Source of the DNA: Massilia sp. YIM B02763 | Lineage (GTDB): Bacteria > Pseudomonadota > Gammaproteobacteria > Burkholderiales > Burkholderiaceae_D | Assembly (NCBI RefSeq): GCF_030412015.1 | Contig: NZ_JASNRD010000010.1 | Span: 1 to 64,000 of the forward strand | Direction of reading: 5' to 3' | Length of the DNA: 64,000 nucleotides | In this document: in pieces, positions 59,302 through 64,000 of the stretch | Position numbering within the stretch: position 1 is the first letter of the stretch | How the letters are laid out: every line of letters begins with the position of its first letter | The notes under the pieces: model-generated | The model's database searches: none | What the model was told of the DNA's origin: nothing | The model's input: the letters and a program-made list of their open reading frames with translations, nothing else | Translations under genes and position numbers: made by a program

Positions 59302-60689
59302 TTTCCCGTCGAGATTTTTTCAAAGGCGCCGGCGCCGTCGCGGTAAGCACTGCCGCAGTCAGCCGTGTGGGCGCAGCATCGCTGCCCGAAGCGATGGTCA
59401 TGGACAATGCAAAGACCCATGTGCCGCCGCCACCCGCCACCGGGCGTCCGTTCAACCCGGTCGTGACCCTGAACGGCTGGTCCCTGCCCTGGCGGATGAA
59501 CAACGGCGTAAAGGAGTTCCACCTGGTTGCCGAACCGGTGGTGCGCGAGTTCGCTCCCGGTATGAAGGTCAACTTGTGGGGCTACAACGGCCAGTCCCCG
59601 GGCCCGACCATCGAGGTCGTCGAGGGTGACCGGGTGCGTATTTTCGTGACCAATAAACTCCCCGAGCACACCAGCGTGCACTGGCACGGCCAGCGCCTGC
59701 CGAACGGCATGGATGGCGTGACCGGTCTCACCCAGCCGGGTATCGCGCCGGGCAAGACCTTCGTCTACGAGTTCGTGGCGAAGCGCCCGGGTACCTTCAT
59801 GTACCACCCCCATGCCGACGAGATGACCCAGATGGCGATGGGCATGATGGGATTCTGGGTGACGCACCCGAAGGACATCGGGCGGTTTGCCGTCGACCGC
59901 GACTTCGTGTTCCTGCTCAGCGCCTACGACATCGAACCGGGCAGCTATACGCCGAAGGTCAACACGATGCTCGACCATAACCTCTGGACCTTCAACAGCC
60001 GGGTTTTCCCGGGTATCGACACGATGCCGGTACGGCAAGGCGACCGTGTGCGCATCCGTGTCGGCAACCTGACGATGACGAACCACCCGATCCATGTTCA
60101 CGGTCATGAGTTCGAGGTGACCGGCACCGATGGCGGCTGGACCCCGCCCGGCTCGCGCTGGCCGGAGGTGACCACGGACGTCGCCGTCGGCCAGATGCGG
60201 GCGATCGAGTTCATCGCCACCGACCCGGGTGACTGGGCCTTCCACTGCCACAAGTCACATCACACAATGAATGCGATGGGCCACAACGTGCCGACGCTGA
60301 TTGGCGTTGACCACCGAGGCATTGCCGAGAAGATCAACAAGATCGTGCCGGATTACATGGTCATGGGCGACAAGGGCGGCTCGATGGGAGGCATGGAAAT
60401 GCCGATCCCGGAAAACACTCTGCCGATGATGACTGGCGACGGGCCATTCGGCGGCGTCGAGATGGGCGGCATGTTCACCGTGCTGAAGGTGCGCAAGGAC
60501 CAGAAGCGTGGCGACTACAGCGACCCGGGCTGGTACAAGCATCCGGCGGGTACGGTCGCCTACGAATGGACTGGTCAGTTGCCTGAGCCTGCACGCAGCA
60601 GCGATGCTGGACGCAGCCTGATGCCGGCCACCAGCAAGCCCGACGTCGAGCTGCAGGTGCGCAAACCCTCGGGGCATGCGGAGCATTAA
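59298..60689 (+). CDS. Periplasmic multicopper oxidase (CopA/CueO-like)
   Basis: A 463-residue laccase-type enzyme. The Tat signal SRRDFFKGAGAVAVS starts it. Copper motifs in order are HWHGQRLPNG near residue 130, MYHPHADEM near 170, HPIHVHGHEF near 260 and WAFHCHKSHHTMN near 315, which supply the type 1, 2 and 3 sites. A Met/Gly-rich insert (GGSMGGMEMPIP, GGVEMGGM) in the C-terminal part may bind Cu(I). It oxidises Cu(I) to the less toxic Cu(II). The domain order is compact; there are fewer residues than in the 600-residue PcoA. Confidence 0.9.
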   Translation: MISRRDFFKGAGAVAVSTAAVSRVGAASLPEAMVMDNAKTHVPPPPATGRPFNPVVTLNGWSLPWRMNNGVKEFHLVAEPVVREFAPGMKVNLWGYNGQSPGPTIEVVEGDRVRIFVTNKLPEHTSVHWHGQRLPNGMDGVTGLTQPGIAPGKTFVYEFVAKRPGTFMYHPHADEMTQMAMGMMGFWVTHPKDIGRFAVDRDFVFLLSAYDIEPGSYTPKVNTMLDHNLWTFNSRVFPGIDTMPVRQGDRVRIRVGNLTMTNHPIHVHGHEFEVTGTDGGWTPPGSRWPEVTTDVAVGQMRAIEFIATDPGDWAFHCHKSHHTMNAMGHNVPTLIGVDHRGIAEKINKIVPDYMVMGDKGGSMGGMEMPIPENTLPMMTGDGPFGGVEMGGMFTVLKVRKDQKRGDYSDPGWYKHPAGTVAYEWTGQLPEPARSSDAGRSLMPATSKPDVELQVRKPSGHAEH

Positions 60690-60763
60690 GGCAAAGCACA
60701 CTAGCAGCATGACGGAATGCCGGCATGAACATTGTGTCGGCACACTGCACGACGCCTGGCCTC

Positions 60764-61258
60764 TCAGTTCTTTCGCTCCAGATCCCGGATGTATTCCTTC
60801 ATTTCGCCAATTTCCTTTTTCTGTGCAGCGATGATCCCGTCGGCGAGCTTGCGAACCCGCGGGTCGGTAATGTTGGCGCGTTCGCTGGTCAGGATGGCAA
60901 TGGAGTGGTGGGGGATCATGGCGCGCATATAGGCCACGTCGCCCACCGTCGCCTGGCTGCGCACCAGCCATAGCGCACCAAGAAATACCACTAGGCTTCC
61001 GATAAGGATTCCTACGTTGACTCCTTTGTTCGGATACATCTTCCACATGAAAGCAAGCATCACGATTGCCATCGTGGCACCCATGATGAGTGCCATGAAC
61101 GCTCTTGTTTCGCTGAAGAATATGTGGTCGTCTGAATAGACATTCAGATACATCAGCCCGAACATGATGATTGTTCCAGCCGCGATCATTTGAGCAAAGG
61201 TTGTGTATTTCATTGTTGCCATCGTATTGCTGCGGTGAGGTGCAGGCGAATCTTGCAT
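60764..61258 (-). CDS. DUF305 domain membrane protein
   Basis: A 164-residue protein with three helices (about residues 24-40, 54-72, 82-100) and a C-terminal DUF305 segment, YMRAMIPHHSIAILTSERA. AAAGGAGA lies upstream of the ATG at 61258. The HH and Met residues suggest copper or silver binding; the family is frequent in copper islands but has no proven function. It runs convergent to the multicopper oxidase. Confidence 0.85.
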   Translation of the reverse strand: MQDSPAPHRSNTMATMKYTTFAQMIAAGTIIMFGLMYLNVYSDDHIFFSETRAFMALIMGATMAIVMLAFMWKMYPNKGVNVGILIGSLVVFLGALWLVRSQATVGDVAYMRAMIPHHSIAILTSERANITDPRVRKLADGIIAAQKKEIGEMKEYIRDLERKN

Positions 61259-61348
61259 TGATTTCTCCTTTAAAACGAATCGACGTAAAACAGCGCCGGG
61301 TTAACATGACCCGGCGCCCGATGCTGCCGGTTAGCGCGAGCAAGCCTT

Positions 61349-62071
61349 TCAGAAGTCCTGATCCTTTCTCTTGTCGCCGGTAGCGGGCATGAATCCGCAA
61401 TCGCGGAATTGCTCGCACAGCATGTGCCGCATCTCGTTGATCTGGTTCTTCTGCGTCACGACGATGTTCTCGCAGTAGCGATGGAGGGAGTCGTGGTCGA
61501 TGTCGCTCTTGACCTGGCAGTGCAGGCTGGGCGCGAGTGCGCTGAGATGATGGTTACTGAAGGTGCGCAGGAAGGTCTGGTTGAACTGTGCGCCGGCCGG
61601 CGTACTCTCGAGAGTCGCGATCATCCTTTGGCCGTCGGCGGTGAGTTGGGGCGTGTGCTGCATTCCGTACCAGTCGCGCAAAAAGCGCTGGGCCCGCATG
61701 ATTTCTTCTCGCTGCGTGCGGTTAGCCTGGCGAGACATGGAGCGAATTTGATCATCGCTCGCCTTGGCCACGGTGGCGCCGTAGCCAGGTGTCGGCGACG
61801 TCCCTTCGCCAGGATTGCTGACAGGCGCATTGCGTTGCGTGTCCGTGCCGGCTGCCAGCTCGGTCATCCGCAATGCCGAGTAATGGTGGTCGATGATAAA
61901 GACGAGATAGTTCTTCTCGAACGTCGCAGTCGAGCCGCGACCCGGGCCGTCCGCGGACGCCGTGCCCGTGATCGCCACGAGCGCCAAACCCGCGAGTGCA
62001 CGCGTGGCCAAGGTGCGGCAACGCGATACCGGCGTTGCAGCGTGCGTGAAATACAGATTAGTGCGTTTCAT
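61349..62071 (-). CDS. Exported double DUF305-like protein
   Basis: A 240-residue exported protein. Signal peptide TRALAGLALVAITGTASA, then two DUF305-like halves: FIIDHHYSALRMTELAAG near residue 55 and FLRTFSNHHLSALAPSL near 175. Cysteines in LHCQVKS, RYCENIV, MLCEQFRDCGF are concentrated at the end. AGGAGAG precedes the ATG at 62071. It probably binds copper in the periplasm. The second repeat makes it longer than usual family members. Confidence 0.8.
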   Translation of the reverse strand: MKRTNLYFTHAATPVSRCRTLATRALAGLALVAITGTASADGPGRGSTATFEKNYLVFIIDHHYSALRMTELAAGTDTQRNAPVSNPGEGTSPTPGYGATVAKASDDQIRSMSRQANRTQREEIMRAQRFLRDWYGMQHTPQLTADGQRMIATLESTPAGAQFNQTFLRTFSNHHLSALAPSLHCQVKSDIDHDSLHRYCENIVVTQKNQINEMRHMLCEQFRDCGFMPATGDKRKDQDF

Positions 62072-62102
62072 CTTTCTCTCCTGTATGGTTGTGATGCGAG
62101 GT

Positions 62103-62774
62103 TCAAGCCACAGTCTTTGCCTGCTTCGATGTGAGGCTGCGCCGGCGAGCCAGAGCAGCAACGCCGAGTCCGCCCAACAGCATCGACCACGTCGCCGGCT
62201 CGGGCACGGCCATAACGACATTGTTCGCCGCTGCCCAGTACACGGTGCCGTCGTCCTCCATGTTCTGGAAAGACACAGAGGTGAGCGGACGATCCGACAG
62301 GAACGCGACAAACGCGTCCTGTGAAGCATTCGACAGCGTGAATGTCTCGCTGTCCGCACCGGACACCGCGCTTAGCACGATGGTGCGGTCCGGCATGAAG
62401 GCGCCGAATGAATCGGTTCCGAAGAAGTTGCCACCGAAGCCGAATACCCCGGACGAGAACGCGTTGAACGTGATGACGTCGCTGGACATCGTTCCACTCA
62501 GCCAGATATCGCCCCCGCTTCCCGACGGGTAAAAGCCGCTGTCGCCAGGTCCTGCACTTACCTGGTAGGTGTAGGCGCCGGCCAGGCGGCTCAGGGGGCT
62601 GCCGGTTTCTACCATGGCCAGGTCGTCGAAGGTGTCGGTGGCCGAGCCGGACACCGCATTGAGAAAGGCAGCGCGGTCGGTGAAGACCGTGATGTCTGCA
62701 TGTGCGGCGGAAGCCGCCATCGTCACGGCGCATGCGGCAAGCAGCTTCCGTGTAAGGAACAGACTGGAGTTCAT
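62103..62774 (-). CDS. PEP-CTERM sorting-domain protein
   Basis: A 223-residue exported protein. A signal peptide (KLLAACAVTMAASAAHA) is followed by a beta-rich domain with FNAFSSGVFGFGGNFFGTD. The C-terminal tripartite signal is VPEPATW, a hydrophobic helix (SMLLGGLGVAALA) and RRR. PEP-CTERM proteins are cut and sorted by exosortase, normally with an extracellular polysaccharide system; none is in this window. Its place among copper genes is odd. AAAGGAA precedes the ATG at 62774. Confidence 0.85.
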   Translation of the reverse strand: MNSSLFLTRKLLAACAVTMAASAAHADITVFTDRAAFLNAVSGSATDTFDDLAMVETGSPLSRLAGAYTYQVSAGPGDSGFYPSGSGGDIWLSGTMSSDVITFNAFSSGVFGFGGNFFGTDSFGAFMPDRTIVLSAVSGADSETFTLSNASQDAFVAFLSDRPLTSVSFQNMEDDGTVYWAAANNVVMAVPEPATWSMLLGGLGVAALARRRSLTSKQAKTVA

Positions 62775-62843
62775 CTTGCGGTTCCTTTCGTATGCGCCTT
62801 CCCGCTTCCTGCGGGAAGGCATTGTTATCGCGAACGCAAGCCC

Positions 62844-63182
62844 TCAAGCCGCCGCGGTCGATCCCATCCGGCGGCACTCCTCGGCGCAGCGCCGGCAAGC
62901 AGCCGCGCAATCCTGGCAATGCTGCATCTGGTGCTTGGCGCACTCGTCACCGCACGCCTGGCAGATCTGGGCGCAAAGCTGGCAGAGCGCTCCGGCGAAT
63001 TCGCTGCCCCGGGCCATGAAGGCGGCAGCCAGCCGGCAGATCTGTGCGCAGTCCATGTCGAGTGCGATGCAGCGCGCCATCATCTTGACGTCGTCTTCCT
63101 GCAGGCAGGCCGTCGAACACATGTCGCAGGCGTCGGCGCAGGCGTTGCAGGCATCGATACATGATTGATACTGTTGTTGCAT
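62844..63182 (-). CDS. Four-helix bundle copper-storage protein (Csp/DUF326-like)
   Basis: A 112-residue protein with 17 cysteines in regular CxxxC patterns (CIDACNACADACDMC, CAQICQACGDECAKH, CAAACRRCAEECRR). These would line the inside of a four-helix bundle and hold many Cu(I) ions, as in the Csp proteins of methanotrophs. No signal peptide is present, so it is the cytosolic type. AAGGAGAA precedes the ATG at 63182. Confidence 0.9.
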   Translation of the reverse strand: MQQQYQSCIDACNACADACDMCSTACLQEDDVKMMARCIALDMDCAQICRLAAAFMARGSEFAGALCQLCAQICQACGDECAKHQMQHCQDCAAACRRCAEECRRMGSTAAA

Positions 63183-63236
63183 GACGTTCTCCTTGAATGG
63201 TTGAAAATACCTCTTCAAAACGTCCCTATGGATAGT

Positions 63237-63261
63237 GCGGGGGTGGTCATGGCCACCCCGC
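63237..63261. terminator. GC-rich hairpin downstream of copB
   Basis: GCGGGGGTGG (63237-63246) pairs with CCACCCCGC (63253-63261), with one bulged G and loop TCATGG. It lies just past the copB stop on the minus strand. No T-run follows, so termination is tentative; it may also limit mRNA decay. Confidence 0.45.
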
Positions 63262-63268
63262 TTCGTGA

Positions 63269-64000
63269 TCAGAACCAGATGCGCACGCCCGCAACGATCT
63301 GCGTGCTCTTGTTTCGTTCTCCCCTCGCCCGCGCATAGTCGGCGGTGTCGCCGAAGTTGCGCGCCCAGGTCACGCCGACATACGGGGCGAACTGGCGCCG
63401 GATCTCGTAGCGCAGGCGCAGGCCAAGTTCGAGATCGGACAGCCCGCTGCCCACGCCTCTGGCCGGATCGGAGCGGCTGTACAGGTTGGCCTCGACTTCG
63501 GGTTCGAGGATCAGCTGCTGCGTGAACAGCAGTTCGTAACGCACGTTGAAACGCGCGGCAAGCCTTCCACCGGACCAGTAGGCGGTCGCTTCCGTATCAA
63601 ACCAGTACGGCGCCAGGCCGCGCACGCCGAAGGCCAGCCAGTTGCGCGAATCGCCGCCACCGCTGTCGTGGCGTACGCCGAGTTGGGTACTCCAGAAGGT
63701 CGCGAAGGTGCGGTCCCACAAGGCTTCCGTACGCAGGGACTGTAGGTGCCCTCCGCGCCGCTCACCCTCGGCCTTGAACCAGGCCTTGTTGTAGTCGTTC
63801 CCGTACCACGCTTCGGCGTCTAGATTCTGGCCGTGTTCGCCGTCACCCTTCGCGTATTCGAACTTGTCGAGCAGGATCCGGCCGAAGCGCATCTCGTCGT
63901 TCATCTCGTTGCCTGGCAGGTGCGCGAAGCTCGTGCCTTCGGCATAGGCGTCCGGATCGCGGGCGTCGGGCGGTGGACTGCCGCCCTGCATCGGGCCCAT
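63269..64000 (-). CDS. copB: Copper resistance protein CopB, partial (N-terminus beyond window)
   Basis: The last 243 residues of a CopB-type outer-membrane protein. KFEYAKGDGEHGQNLDAEAW and WYGNDYNKAWFKAEGERRGG open the beta-barrel domain, and the C-terminus is VAGVRIWF, ending in the aromatic residue usual for barrels. CopB/PcoB binds copper and normally follows a CopA multicopper oxidase. The gene continues past base 64000, where the Met/His-rich N-terminal region should lie. Confidence 0.9.
   Translation of the reverse strand: MGPMQGGSPPPDARDPDAYAEGTSFAHLPGNEMNDEMRFGRILLDKFEYAKGDGEHGQNLDAEAWYGNDYNKAWFKAEGERRGGHLQSLRTEALWDRTFATFWSTQLGVRHDSGGGDSRNWLAFGVRGLAPYWFDTEATAYWSGGRLAARFNVRYELLFTQQLILEPEVEANLYSRSDPARGVGSGLSDLELGLRLRYEIRRQFAPYVGVTWARNFGDTADYARARGERNKSTQIVAGVRIWF

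Larger units (their letters stand above)
15846..64000 (+). mobile_element. GInt-type genomic island with metal-resistance cargo, right end not in window
   Basis: The left boundary is the break in thyA. Inside follow a replacement thyA, a four-gene recombinase operon of the order large integrase, large integrase, small helical protein, integrase (ginABCD pattern), and then a long cargo of arsenic, mercury, cadmium/zinc/lead and copper genes. GInts are described as a ginABCD operon at one end, variable cargo and a short AT-rich far end, integrating site-specifically with imperfect direct repeats. No remnant of the thyA 3' end is visible, so the island is longer than 48 kb unless it ends without such a remnant. 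The cargo is less AT-rich than the operon, consistent with later capture of modules from related bacteria. Confidence 0.75.

Noticed and set aside
40175..64000. The right end of the island within this window
   Set aside because: No thyA 3' sequence, no direct repeat of the target and no AT-rich terminal segment could be found, so no end is claimed.

Overview
The window looks like chromosome of a high-GC betaproteobacterium of the Massilia/Telluria (Oxalobacteraceae) type. That placement is an inference from codon use, gene style and a PEP-CTERM protein; no rRNA or marker beyond thyA is present. It has two parts that meet inside thyA at about 15,845.

Part one (1-15,845) is ordinary high-GC backbone. 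It holds a CBS-domain protein, an alpha/beta hydrolase, a DUF962 protein, a YihY/BrkB membrane protein, a WrbA-like quinone oxidoreductase, DUF2069, a GlcD-type FAD dehydrogenase, a DUF4124 protein, an FtsX-like permease with an AttH-like lipocalin protein, an MsbA-like ABC exporter, a methyl-accepting chemotaxis protein, a threonine aldolase and the 5' two thirds of thyA.

Part two (about 15,846 to beyond 64,000) is a genomic island that cuts thyA just before the dUMP-binding Asn codon. It opens with GTAC-centred repeats and a complete, AT-richer, diverged thyA that should replace the broken one. Next comes a tightly coupled four-gene operon: two very large tyrosine recombinase-like proteins, a small coiled-coil protein and a third recombinase. 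This matches the ginABCD module of GInt elements. No 3' thyA remnant is visible, so the right end lies outside the window and the island exceeds 48 kb.

The cargo is a chain of metal and metalloid resistance modules. (i) Arsenic (25.1-32.3 kb): two ArsR regulators, three arsenate reductases of two families, ArsB, ArsH, and a FAD oxidoreductase with a Cys-rich tail plus an MFS exporter, with a shared operator-like motif TTCG-N8-CGAA. (ii) YnfA and a second MFS exporter. (iii) A P1B ATPase with a YPC motif and an HMA chaperone, divergent from a MerR-type regulator, a thioredoxin-like protein and a CcdA-like membrane protein, with mirror-image promoters. (iv) A mercury uptake cluster merR-merT-merP-GDCC protein without merA, ended by an IS66 remnant and a truncated tolC/czcC. 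(v) A Cd/Zn/Pb block (40.7-55.2 kb): czcI-like genes, cadA, a CaCA-type exchanger, a cytochrome c-FTR1 fusion (PbrT-like), czcCBA, a CDF transporter with two HMA-like domains and cadR. (vi) A copper block (57.2-64 kb): a Cys/His-rich secreted protein, a TolC-type outer membrane protein, a multicopper oxidase, two DUF305 proteins, a PEP-CTERM protein, a four-helix copper-storage protein and copB, cut by the window end.

The main story is an element that breaks an essential gene, carries a replacement whose target segment is recoded, and brings broad metal resistance.
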